This document shows positions 23,344 through 34,886 of a stretch of DNA of 64,000 nt, in pieces; the first letter of the stretch is position 1; every line of letters begins with the position of its first letter. This stretch comes from Hedera helix. Lineage: Eukaryota > Streptophyta > Magnoliopsida > Apiales > Araliaceae. The stretch lies in contig OX359273.1 of assembly GCA_947179155.2 (NCBI GenBank), positions 10,665,001 through 10,729,000 of the forward strand, given 5' to 3'. The notes below the pieces were generated by a model that saw only the letters and a list, made by a program, of their open reading frames with translations, was not told the DNA's origin and did no database searches. Position numbers and translations under genes: made by a program.

Positions 23344-24289
23344 GGTGGCAACGTGGATCGTCAGCGAACCTCCGTAACCTTTTCCGAGCCAACTTAAGCA
23401 AACAAGAGAAAGTCAGGCTGAAAGACTCTAAATCAAGCGCTTGTTGGGAGGCAACCCAACTGTAGTATCGCTTTAGAATTTGGTTTTCAATTTTTAGAAT
23501 TTTTAAGTTAATTTAGTCAATTTTATAGGATTTATTAAATTTCTAGCTTAGGAAGATTTCTTATGATTAGCTCTACTAATTCTTGCGTATTTTTATATCC
23601 TTGCAGCTAAAGACGTTCATTATTGGAGCTTAGAAGTCAGAAAAATGCAGCAGTCAACAATTTGGCAGAATTCAGCACAGCGCCACGGCTTAGTACTGCG
23701 CCCCGGCGAGACCAGATGGTGCCCCCAGCGAAAAGCCCACAGCCTGATCGCGCCCCGACGGAAAATATGGCGCCCCCAGCGAAAACCCCTCAGTTATACT
23801 GCGCCCCGGCGAGATCTTAAGGCTAAATCATGGCGCCCCAGCGCAACAGTCGATTTCCAGTTTTTAAAATAAAACAATTCCCATGCACATTCGGATATAA
23901 ACCCTAAACCCCCAAAACATATTCTTCAAAACCAAACACTCATCTCTCTTTCTCTCGCAAGCTCACGACACATCTTCTTCTTCTAATACATACGCCGTCC
24001 ACCCAAATTCATTCTAATACATACTCGGCTGACATTCCTCGCCCCAATCTACCATCTTCCTCGGTTGACATTCTTCCCTCACGGTAATTCCATCCGGTGT
24101 TCTCATCTCACGAGTCGACTTCACAAAGTTAGGGTTTGGGGAAAAATTCGGATTAGTAGCATTCAAGCATCAAAGTTAAGGTATCAAACATAGTAATCTA
24201 CAATATATATTATTCATTACATTAGATGCTTTCAATTTAGTGGTTGTAGTTGGTACTATGGTTATTTGTGTTGGGTTGCCCAGTGGTTT
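23344..24289 (+). other. Athila spacer after pol, with possible internal promoter
   Basis: It is noncoding. At 23690-23845 short GC-rich words (CTGCGCCCCGGCG, GCGCCCCGACGG, GCGCCCCAGCGC) recur every 26-34 bp. At 23893 GGATATAAACCCTAAACCC combines a TATA-like word with a telo-box (AAACCCTAA), followed by a CT-rich stretch (CATCTCTCTTTCTCTCGC). AAG|GTATCAA at about 24178 resembles a 5' splice site. This could be the promoter and leader of the ORF at 27620. Confidence 0.5.
24285..24289. repeat. Target site duplication GGTTT of the solo LTR (partner 27419-27423)
   Basis: GGTTT flanks both ends of the sequence TGTAATATCC...GGCGTCACA. Five bases is the usual size for LTR retrotransposons. Confidence 0.9.
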
Positions 24290-27200
24290 TGTAATATCCA
24301 GGATATTATGACATGTAAAAAGTTTAAATAAATAAAATGTGTGTATTTTACTAAGCAATTAATGTGAATTATGTAAATTAATTATGGATGTATATTCTAT
24401 TATGGTTATTAATTTAATGTTATATGATAATGAAAAGAGGATGAATATTGAAAATTTATCCTGAATTAAATTAAAGTTAATGAGGTAATTGATGAAGTCA
24501 AAATTATTGATTATGGATTAATTTATAATTATGAAGAAATTTGGAGATTATTAAGAAAGGAATTATATATGTATATAATACATAGAAATAAATATATATA
24601 TATATATATATATATTTATAAGGAAATATAATTATGTGTGAAGGAATTTTGGTTATATAAATTATATGAGGGTGATGTATAATTTATACCAGAAAATAAA
24701 GTTATTATAGAAAAGGTTAATAATTATATAAATTATACAAAATTTATATTGTATAGTTTATATAAAATATATAAAGTGGTGAAAAGAATAATAAAGAAAA
24801 ATGAATGATTATTAGTTTTAATAAAATGAATTATGTTTATGAAAAATAGAATTTATTTCTATTTTTATGAGATATAATGTTTTATGAATTATGCATGTAA
24901 GAGAAATTGTTATAATACATAATATATATAATAATTAATTTATGTATATATTGTGTAGTAATAGAAAATACATGTATGTTTACGTAAGGTATATGTAATG
25001 AAGTTAAAACATAGGAAAATAAATTTTATTAAATTATAGATATTATTTTATTAATTTTGGAAGTATAAAATACTTCATATAATTACATGCATGTCCTTAT
25101 GCGTGTACAAAATTCATCAAATAAAGTACCTCAAAAATATATGAATATTATTTAGAAATTATTTTATGAATTTTGGTAAATTAAAATAAATATTTTATAC
25201 ATATTTTATAAAATATTTATTACCCGAATTAATTGCGTAATGTATTAATTATGTACATATACACGGTAATTATCTTTTCTCACCGACTTAAACTAAGTCG
25301 GTGGATTTGAGTAAATAAAATTCAAGCAGCTAAGTGTGCATATATATATATATAAGAAATACATAAGTATTAATAATATGATAACATGACAAGTAGCTAA
25401 AGCAAATAAACTATCAGTTTTTGTTTCTTTCTTCTCCGCCATCACCATCCGCCACCCACAACCACCATAATCGCCGGCAAGAAAAATAGTTGGAGCTATC
25501 CGGGTGCATACAAAGCCTCAAAAGAAGGTATAAAATCATTTTTATTGATTTATTTGGGTATTTATGGAGATAAAATAATTGTATGAAAAATTGGGAAATA
25601 ATTATATTATTGTTCTATATAATTTTTAGGAGTGTATCTATGAATTTCTTGATGTTTGGGATAATTTTGTGGTGGAAATATTGATCAAAGATGGGAATTA
25701 ATGCTTCCGGCAGGCTACTGTGTCGCCAAGAAGAAGGAAAAAAAAATAAAGGGCCGACCGCGCATGGCGCGGCGGCCTTAATTTTTTTCTGTGGCTGGCG
25801 TAAAACGGCGTCGTTTTGGACGCCAGACGGGGGGGTCGCGCCATGCGCGGCTGTTGTTTTTCCGGAACGAAACCAAACGACGTCGTTTGGTCCGCGGAAG
25901 GCCGGTCACGCGCCATGCGCGGCAGATCGGTTTTCCGCGAATTTATCGTTTTGCCCCTGGTTCCGGATTTCAGATTAATTACGAAAATGCCATTGAAAGT
26001 GAATTTAATTAAAATAAATGTTTAAAAATTAATAAAAAATTATATAAAAATTATATAAAATCAAAAAATGTATAAAAATGTTTTATAAATTAAATTTAAT
26101 AAATTTTCAATTTTGAGGAATAATTCCAATTAATTATTAAATGTTTAATAATGGGAATTAAAATAACATAATTAGGATTAATAACCAAAATAGGTTATAA
26201 TTAATTTTAAATACCCATATAAAGCCGATGGGTAGAATAATTAGGTTATGAGTGATATTAATTATATATATTAATATCTCGAGTTACTAAATTATTATTA
26301 TTTGATTATGTTATTATTATAGGGTGTTCAGGAAAGGAAAATTTAGCAGTTAATATAGTAATCGGATATCGAGGCAAGTTCCTAAACCCTAACTTTGAAC
26401 CATTAATCATGTGTTAGCTATTAAAATATTTATTGAGCTTTATTTCCTAAAGTTTCATCATTATTCCATTTTATCAAATATTGATTTCAGTAATATTGTG
26501 GATTATTCAATGAAAAATCTCTTTTGTTACACACATATATTCATAAATTCCATTCATAACGAAACATAATTGTTTGTCAGTAAATTAATAATTAGGAGTC
26601 TAGACCATTTGTTCGGCTAGACTTTTGATACAATTAAATTTCAAATTACTCTATATTGCTTAATGTCGAGCCAAACCAAATTGTTTTGGTGCGGACTCCT
26701 AGAAACTGAGATGAACAACCCTATTCCAGGGGTATAGCTTATCGGAAGCTTTAAATTCCGATTCCCCGCGATATGCGGTAATATGATGTGCACAGTCATA
26801 GGTACGAGAGGCTGATCACCTCGAGTACGGGTTTAAGGTTTCATGGTCTTTATGACATAAACGGGTTATCAATATTAAAATTGATTAACCTATGTTCAAT
26901 GGTCTTGTGACCCTCAGTTTAATTCATTTGTATCATGTTTCACAAGATAATTCCTGCAATTATTCTCTTTCGTTTTTATTGAATTAATATTACGTTATTG
27001 GTATAAATCCTGATTCTCATAATACATTGTTATTCTGTTCATTATACTTGCTGAGCACTTTAGTTGCTCACTTTTACTTGCTTAAAATGTCGCAAACAAA
27101 GATGTAAAACCTGAGAATCTAGATAAGAAAGACAAAGGCAAAGGAAAGATATCGGACTGAAGAAATTGATGTGTTGTCCCCAGCCGGTAGTCTTAAATCT

Positions 27201-27418
27201 TTGTTGTGACTGTAGATAGGAAATGTTATCTTAGTAATGTTATATGTATGTAAGGGTTAATGACCCTGGGAGTGTGAGAGATGTATTTTGTTTATGTTGG
27301 AGATTAGCATATGTAATGTATATTAATGGTAATTCTGGGTAGTGATTAATGTATGCGATATTATGAATAGTGAATACCAAATTCAAGGTTCCAGGAGCCT
27401 GAATTTGGGGGCGTCACA
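24290..27418 (+). mobile_element. Solo LTR E (3129 bp), chromovirus-related, inside Athila
   Basis: It begins TGTAATATCCAGG, ends GGGGGCGTCACA and has a 5-bp duplication; no interior is present, so it arose by LTR-LTR recombination. Organisation resembles LTRs A, C and D: an AT-rich first third, hairpin CACCGACTTA-AAC-TAAGTCGGTG (25281-25303), a CT-rich leader with ACCACC-like codons (25425-25500), AAG|GTATAAAA at 25528, GC-rich palindromes (25757-25925), AG|GCAAGT (26372-26379) and the TGAGCA/TGCTCA hairpin (27052-27070). Sequence similarity to A is clear at 25100-25260. The short ORFs at 25691-26025 are due to the GC-rich island and are not genes. Confidence 0.92.
25757..25925. repeat. GC-rich palindromic island in LTR E
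   Basis: CCGCGCATGGCGCGGCGG, CGCGCCATGCGCGG (twice) and the perfect palindrome CCAAACGACGTCGTTTGG (25874-25891) lie within 170 bp of otherwise AT-rich sequence. Equivalent islands occur in LTRs C and A and in fragment H. Confidence 0.85.
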
Positions 27419-27423
27419 GGTTT

Positions 27424-27619
27424 GTGTTAGCCACTAGAGGAGAATTGGTGGCTTGGTGGTAGTAAACGGAGCTAAGCACAGAGTATCAATTAGTAAGGGT
27501 AATTTTCGATAGTAAATTCAACAAAAGTTTGGGGGAAAGTAAGTGTTCACCAACTGTTTGTTAATTGGCCACAAAGGGGGATTTGATTTGATTTGCTTAC
27601 ACATTGGTATTGTGCGAAT
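27424..27619 (+). other. Athila leader before the extra ORF
   Basis: Short noncoding stretch. It contains a polypurine-like AAAGTTTGGGGGAAAG at about 27525. A splice acceptor for the possible upstream leader would be expected here. Confidence 0.4.
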
Positions 27620-28750
27620 ATGCCTCCGAAAAGGTAAAGGGGAGAAGGTTCGTCGGCTACACCTCGGCCATATAATCGGAAGAAGTTCGTTAGTGTAGAG
27701 GCCGAGGATAAGTTTAATAATGTGTTAGCCAGACGGGCATTGATTGCAGAAAGGGGGTTACATCCGGATATAGTAGAGGACGGGGAAATGCGGGCTATGC
27801 TAGTTGGACGTGGTTGGCAGGTGTTTACGGAACACCCAGATGCGGCAGTAACGGCCGTAGTTAAGGAATTCTACGCTAATGCGATCGATACACCTGAGTG
27901 AGAAGTGATGATTCGAGGTCAGGTGGTGTCATTCAGCAGAGAAAGCATTAATGAATATTATAATTTGCGAGCTCCGGAGGTTTGTCAGTATACTACAATA
28001 AGGACTCTTGATTATGGACGAATTATCCGCGAGCTTTGTCGACCAGGCACGGAATGGAAAACTAACAAGTACACTGACAAGTTATCCACATTTCCATTCA
28101 ATGCGTTGAGTCGATACGACAAGATTTGGTACGCCTTCTTGTGTGCCAAATTGATGCCGTGTACGCATGTGAGCAATGTAACAAGGGAGCAAGCTGTTCT
28201 TCTTTATGCCATTATAACAGGGTTATCTATTGATGTGGGAAGTGTAATTATCTCCTCGATTAAAAAATAGTTGAAAGGTGCGACATCCGGAGGATTACGA
28301 CACCCGTCTCTAATTACTGCGTTATGTCAACAGTCTGGTGTCAAGTGGGGAACAGCTGAACCAGTACAACCACTAACGACTTTCCTCGATCATAGTCTGA
28401 TTGCACGATACAAAGTTTGGGAAGGGGGAGAGTCTCATCCGCGCGGTTTAGGATTTATTATTGCTCCTCACTCGCCACCTCACGATGCTGATGCTCCTGA
28501 TAGTCCTGAAAATGAGGCAGCTGAGCCAGGTTCGAACCGAGTCGTAAGACGATTGTAGTGGTGGACGGATATCCAGTTTGAGGAAGTGTTTCGGCTGCAT
28601 GAGTGCCTAGCGGGGCGTCAGGATGCTATGCATGCGTATACATATACGTGCACTTCCACTTTGGCTGAGATGTTATCACAATTAAATCCAAATGCTCCAG
28701 CCTTCTCAATTCTAGCCCCACCAATGTTACCGAAAATATCCGCCAAATGA
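27620..28750 (+). pseudogene. Athila extra ORF (putative plant transposon protein family), four internal stops
   Basis: One frame runs from ATG 27620 to TGA 28748. Conserved text includes VVKEFYAN, KIWYAFLCAKLMPCTHVSNVTREQAVLLYAIITGLSIDVG and LRHPSLITALCQQSGV, which I recognise as the domain often annotated 'putative plant transposon protein' and found in Athila elements between pol and the 3' LTR. Its function is not established. It occupies the place of the so-called env-like ORF, but I see no signal peptide or membrane segment. Internal stops: TAA 27635, TGA 27899, TAG 28268 and TAG 28556. Confidence 0.8.
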
Positions 28751-30021
28751 CTCAGACTCGAAGGACAAGGAAGACCACCTCGACCATGATGCCTGATTTA
28801 CTAGGGGAGTTCTCTTGTTCTTATTCATACTAATTTCTTTAAATATTTTACAATGAGGACATTGTTTGTTGTGAGTTTGGGGGTATACGACATTTTGCAT
28901 ATTTGCATTGCATGTTCATATTTCGAGTTTTTGTTAGTTTTTCTGTTAGTTTATGGCATATAGGGTAAGGTTAGGTTAAGTTTGATCAGTTCAAATAATA
29001 ATAAAAAATTTAAAAAAAATTAAAAATCTCAAAAATATTTGCATATAGGATCATATATTATTGCATGTAGGAACGCTTGAGCATTGAATTAATGTAAGAA
29101 ATTTAAGGATAGCCAATGATGAAATTATGAATCTTCATTTAATAATCTTAGCAAGATGGATTTGGATCGTTAAAGTGCGAAGTTTTTCATATTTTACTAA
29201 TTTTGTTGAGCTTAATACCCTTGGCTCTTAATTGCGCATATTCAATGTATTAAGTTAGTTGAGTTTTGATTCAAACTTTTTGGATTTAGGTGCTTGAGAA
29301 AGATTTAGATAACCTCTATCACTTGTTGGAACAAAAATTAGATGAAAAAAAAATGATCATTTGCTTCGATGTCTGTCTTATAGAAATGAAATAATAGGAA
29401 AAAAAAAATGAAAAGAATAATAGACAGATATGAGCAACACTTAGCTAGTCCGTTTTCGTGGCCTCTATTACTCGAACAAGTAAGCCCTTAGGAGTGTCTC
29501 TACACTTAGTGCCCTAAAGCCACTTGGTTTGGGAGTCACTGGTGAAAAGTTCGCTACATGGGTAATTTTGAAAAGCCTAAGGAAAGTGGGTATTGCACAT
29601 GCTAAGTTAGTCATATACGAGATGGAGCGTAAGACGCACTCGTTAAATAAAAAGGATGAATAGAAAAAATGTAAAATCAAGTGTATAGAAGGGTAATAAA
29701 GTGTTATATGAGTCATTATCTTTATTTGAGCATTGATATTCATGAGTTGCGTTAGAATGATGGCTGATTTGGTATGTTGAATTCACACACACAAAAGGGT
29801 TGAAGGTGAAATAGAGTTTGTGATATGTCAGATGTCCGAACTAAACGAGAATTTGAAGTTTGGCTAATTTATTATTTAAGATCTTTGAGGCTTGATATTT
29901 ATGGATTATGTTGATTTGTTCTCGAGACATTAGTTACATTGCATTGCATTCATGTGGTTTAGATAGTTAGTTATTTTCATTTTATATGTAGTGTTTTTGC
30001 TTGAGGACACTCAAAGTCTTG
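28751..30021 (+). other. Athila 3' untranslated region
   Basis: No coding sequence. A polypurine-like GAGTTTGGGGGTAT at 28879-28892 follows GAGGACATTG and repeats the arrangement of the true tract at 30022. The rest is AT-rich without recognised features. Confidence 0.6.
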
Positions 30022-30035
30022 AGTTTGGGGGTATT
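30022..30035 (+). promoter_or_regulatory. Athila polypurine tract
   Basis: AGTTTGGGGGTATT stands directly before the 3' LTR start TGATGAGTGGG. Confidence 0.85.
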
Positions 30036-31311
30036 TGATGAGTGGGTGTTATACCTACGAATTATGTACCTTTAGGCTTAATTATTCGCTATCTTTAAGT
30101 GCTTTTAGTTCTCTTTTACTTGTTTTTATGATTAATTTGCAGAAAACGACTTTGAGAGGTCAAAACGGGAAAACAAGCTGTCAGAGGCAATTTTGTAAAT
30201 ATGAATAGTACATGGCGCCGGGGCGCAATGATAAAGCATGAAGACGGCGCCGGGTTGCAGGTCGGCGAGTTCAGTTGGCCAAAACTGCGACGAGCAATCC
30301 GAGTCTGCATTGGAAGTTAGGTGTTGCAGTTGAGTTAAAGAAGGATTCTAGGACGTTAATGCAGTCATAAAGGGAGCGTAATAAAAGAAAAAAAGAAAGA
30401 AAAGCAAGGATAGGAGGAGACGGATTGATAGCTATTGGAAGGATTTGGAAGACAAGAACACAATAGTGAAGATTAAGGAAGCGAGAGAGTTCAACAGAGT
30501 TTTCTCTAATTCTTTTTTCTTCATCTTCTGAATTGTGATGAATTTCTCTATTAATTTGATTATGTTTTTCATGACGATGTGTAACTAAATTCTTCTTTAG
30601 GATTACAATGGAACCGTTGGTTGAACTTTAATTAATTTATCTTAGTTTCAATTATTTGATCAATTCTTGGATTGGTTGTTATATCTTGTGCGTGAATTAT
30701 AATTGTCTGATCAACAGTTATGTGAGTTCTTAGATGGAATTGAAAAAGAAAATCTAGGAATAGATCTGGGTATAATAACGTGTGACTTTGTTTGTTCTTC
30801 ATCAGAAGAGTATCATGATAGTATATAGGATGCGAATACCTATAGACCACACGTAACATGTTGAGAGTTTAATCTTAATGAGTCTGTTTCAATGAATTTT
30901 GCATAGAATTATAGCATTATAAATTGGAATAGATCTTTTTATTAATTATCGAACGAGATTAGTAAATAGATAAGTGATCTCAGTTAACAATCCATATGAT
31001 TAAGTAATTGGATTTAAGATAATGATATTATTGTGATCCAACGGGAAAATTGTAATATTAAAGCTCTTTATTATCTGATAAATAATTCTCATTAGTTAGT
31101 TAGTTAGTTAGTTTAAATTCAATTTCAATTATTAAGTAGTTTATAATCCAAAGTTGCTAAAGTTTAATTAGAATTGAATTAAAATAAATTTAATAGTTAG
31201 CATAATTTTTATTACTTGTTCCTCGTGGGTTCGACATCCTTATTTCTACTATATTACTTGATTGATCGCGTATACTTGCGTGTGAATTCCATATATATAA
31301 ATCAGACAACA
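30036..31311 (+). repeat. Athila 3' LTR (1276 bp)
   Basis: Matches the 5' LTR from TGATGAGTGGG to CAGACAACA; it is followed by the duplication CCTAT (31312-31316). Short minus-strand ORFs here mirror those in the 5' LTR and are not genes. Confidence 0.95.
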
Positions 31312-31316
31312 CCTAT

Positions 31317-32142
31317 CTCCATGTACAACTTATTATACTCAAGCATACTCTTTGATATACCTTAAAGGTCTTAAGGGATATGTCAAAGTATAACTTATCG
31401 TACACAAGATATCATGATAATCTCGAGTCCAAGGATCACTTGTACTACTATCACATTAGGAATTCCTATTGACAGCCGAGTAAAACTCCATTAAGCATTC
31501 CTTTAGCGAGTCATGTTCAGTGAACTTATTCTCTAATATACACCTACATACTTGCTTTATTGTCTCTACACAAATGATTATGAGGTCAATCATCCTCTTT
31601 ATAAGAGCTAGCATAGTATGTACTAATCTATCTGAATTCACTAATTCCCTTTTTAGTGATCCTACGATTAGGGACAATTTTAATTTTTTAGCTATCTTGA
31701 ATTTAGATCTTATTAGCATGATCATCATCATGATTCTAAAAACATTGCTCAAAAACTATGGATTTATCATAATTTATATCATCATTTAAATATGGATAAA
31801 GAAAATATCTTTGTATAAATAAACTTTCATTAATAAAAGAATAAAATTATAAAGTATATGTTATATCACATCTAATATGATTGGTTTGTGTGCATAATAC
31901 TTTCAGATCCTAAATCCAAGGATCACATATACTACTATCACTTTAGGAATTCCTATTGACAAGCAAGTAAAACTTTAGTAGGTGTTCTTTCAAGCGATTC
32001 ATGTCTACCTACTTGTTTTAGTGTCTCCATACAAATGATTATGAGATCAATTATCCTTTTCAAAAGAGCAAGCATAGTATGTACTAATCTATCTAGATCC
32101 ATTAACCCCACATTAGTGATCCTATGATTATAAAAAAAAAAT
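31317..32142. other. Continuation of the copia-derived target, with a diverged tandem duplication
   Basis: Removing Athila joins ...CATTCACCTAT to CTCCATGTAC. Segments of about 230-270 bp at 31430-31690 and 31905-32130 are similar (AAGGATCAC..TACTACTATCAC, AATTCCTATTGACA, CATAGTATGTACTAATCTATCT), separated by about 475 bp. It probably belongs to the U3 part of the copia LTR. No gene. Confidence 0.45.
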
Positions 32143-34678
32143 TATGATGCCCCCAAATTTGGGTCTACACGGCCTAATTTGAGACGCAAAAAATATACGG
32201 TATCTATTACAAAATAGTACATAGTACAAAAATACAGAGGTCAATAATACATAACTAAGTTTTCACTATTATTTTCATACTAAATACAACATGTGAAGAC
32301 TACTATAACTATCTCTCGGACCTTCACTCCATTCCCCTACTAAACCAAGCCACTCTCTCATTTCCTAAAGCACAATGAAATAAACGAAAGGGTGAGCTCA
32401 AATAACCCAGTAAAGAAATATCATGACTAAGATAACAATGAATAAATTATCATTAGCATTCAACAGTTGGGTTCTTAATTGAATATAACAAACAACAACT
32501 TTAAGATCAACAGTAGCAGTGGAATGAACAATCCATTAGAAGAATCATGTAGACTATGATATCCACTAGCTTCTCTTTTTCATAAAAATCTTATCAACTT
32601 TTATCAGTTGAAATACCACTGGTCATGATTATACCAACAATATTTTTTCGTTTTCCCAAGCCAAAAAGAATATTTACCACGTGTTTTAAAAGAAAACAAC
32701 AATTATATCATCTTTATCTTATCATTTGTGCCCCAGGCCACAGATATTCACAATAACTTGATTCTTGATGATTAGAATAATAACAGAGATATAAATGATG
32801 AATATAATAACATAATACTTTGTCCTTAGTCAAATAATGTACAAATTATCAACATGATGTGAACTTAAATTCAAGAATGATATTCGAGATCCACAGTTCA
32901 AAATAACGGTTAAAGTTCAATATAAATGTTCAAATAAATAGGAAGGTTCATGTGAAATGATATTAAATGAAACGCAAACTATTAAGGAGCATATAATCAT
33001 TTTAGGAAGTTTTACCGAATAATACTTACCAGAGTAAGTTTAATATGAAAGAAAATGATATCTCTTACCTTAACACGTGACTGGATATTTATTTAAATGA
33101 AGTTGATGAACTTGTATATTTATAATTTAATTAGTAACTACCACATATAATTTCATGGTGTATACCAATTTGTATGAAATCATCAAAAGCGATTTCATTG
33201 TAAAAATTTGTGTATTGTACAGAATAAAGTATAATAAACTTCAAAATAGTTTGTGAAAATATTATTTCAAAAGAATCTTCAAGGGAAATTTTTCAAAATG
33301 AATCTTCTAAAGGATTCTTCTAAAATAAGATTTATAAACATCATGTGATGTATGTGGTTACTTGACTAACTATTATGAAAAAACTTACTTGAACAATACT
33401 TATACTCTTACTGATCTTCACAAATACTCTCGATAGCTTAAGTACACACAAAGAAAACTTATACAAAGTAATATTTTAGAGAGTGAAAGAAAGAATAAGT
33501 AAGAAAAATTATAAAAATTTCTTAAGTTAAGACCTCTATTTATAACAATTTTTTTCCCCATCATAATCCAAGATTTCCTTATTTAATTCAAACCGTATAT
33601 TTAAAGATAATGTCTAATCCATACCATATATTTCATCTTTTAAGATTTCTTTAATTTAAACTATTCATTAAAAGATTATCATTAATTTACACCATTAATT
33701 TTAAATTCTATAATTATTCCATTATTTTTAATGTATACCATTCATTTCAGATTTTCTTTAATCTATACCATTCATTTAATAAAATAATTAACTTTATATA
33801 TAAAACAAAACTAAATTTATATATAAAACAACTAAGTTTATATATATAACAAGTAACTTTATATATAAATCAGTTAACTTTATATAATATATCATAATAA
33901 AATAATTTACTTTACATAATTTATTTAAAATAAATAACTTTATATAGTTTATTATAATAAAATAAATAACTTTATCAATTCAATTATTCAATAATTATTC
34001 ATTATTATGACCAATTATTGTAAATGCAGTGTAATTGACTTTCTAAGTTAGATATTCACAATACAAGCAAAAATATCTACTAATAATGGAATACAACAGT
34101 TAAATCAATATCATAATAGTGATAATAATAATGCAAAAAATAAATAAAAGAAAAAGCACATTATTGTGTAATGATAATTATTAATTTAGTAATGTGAATT
34201 ACTGTGTATGTATTACTGTGAAAATTATCAGTTCAATAATATGAATTATTGTACATGTGACAATTATTGGATTAATCAAATCAATATTGTATAATAGGCA
34301 CTTTATCAGTTCAATAATATGAAACACTGTGCAATACCATGTGCTACTGTGCAATACAGTATGTTACTGTGCAATACCATATATTATTCATTTATCAATG
34401 GGTATTTTAACAGTTAAAAGTGATAGTACCGTTGACTATTTTTATTTAAAAATGTTACTTATGTCATTTTTTATATCCAATAATATTTCGTTGTGGGGTC
34501 CACCAATGTTTGATTATTTCGGCACAGTCGTAACAACCGAATATTCTACGACAAGATAAATTTGTATAAATATTTTTTTTTTATTTTAACTTTTGTCAAT
34601 TTATTCAAGTACCGTTTTAGAAGAAAATATATAAAGAAAAATTAAATTTGTATTTCATAAAATTTGGGGTCTTACAAC
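32143..34678 (-). mobile_element. LTR F (minus), 3' LTR of a chromovirus-type element
   Basis: On the minus strand it starts TGTAAGACCCCAAATTTT at 34678, directly after pol and a polypurine tract, and ends near CCCAAATTTGGGGGCATC at 32143 (terminal CA apparently mutated). Length is about 2536 bp. It is very AT-rich. TGAGCTCA at 32393 matches the position of the hairpin found in related LTRs, without its loop. No gene inside. Confidence 0.75.
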
Positions 34679-34886
34679 CTCCCCTCATTATGAAATTTCG
34701 TTCCCGAAATTAACATACCTGAAATTTCGAAGAGGTAATGATACTTAGATTTTATTTTAGATTCTAGCTCTCAGGTCATTTTTTCAGTATCTTGGTTCCT
34801 TCATAAAATCTTAATTTGAGGTATAACCTTTGAGCGTAGAATCTGCTCCTTCTTATCTAAGATCTTGACAGGTACCTTCATAAAGT
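34674..34886 (-). pseudogene. C-terminal end of a Ty3/gypsy chromovirus pol (element F)
   Basis: The minus strand encodes VPVKILDKKEQILRSKVIPQ and the following tail up to the LTR, matching the C-terminal integrase/chromodomain end of Tekay/Del-type pol. Two Trp codons of the expected WR and TWE motifs are TGA. The final stop codon overlaps the LTR start, as is usual in this group. Beyond 34886 the element is cut off by fragment G. Confidence 0.8.
34679..34690 (-). promoter_or_regulatory. Polypurine tract of element F
   Basis: The minus strand reads ATGAGGGGAGGT just before TGTAAGACC. A hairpin AATTTCG-GGAA-CGAAATT (34694-34711) lies immediately upstream on the minus strand. Confidence 0.75.

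Larger units (their letters stand above)
16679..31311 (+). mobile_element. Athila-lineage Ty3/gypsy element, complete but inactive, with a nested solo LTR
   Basis: Order: 5' LTR, Asp-tRNA-type primer site, gag, protease, RT/RNase H/integrase, a noncoding spacer, an extra ORF, polypurine tract and 3' LTR. Without the nested LTR it is about 11.5 kb, normal for Athila. In-frame stops in every gene make it non-autonomous. The two LTRs differ by roughly 3% by eye, older than the A and B insertions further right. Confidence 0.95.

Noticed and set aside
25691..26025. Overlapping ORFs of 70-95 codons around the GC-rich island of solo LTR E
   Set aside because: GC-rich DNA has few stops; the products are unlike any family and the region is LTR.
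27620..28750. True retroviral envelope gene in Athila
   Set aside because: No signal peptide, membrane segment or Cys pattern; the text matches the plant transposon protein domain instead.
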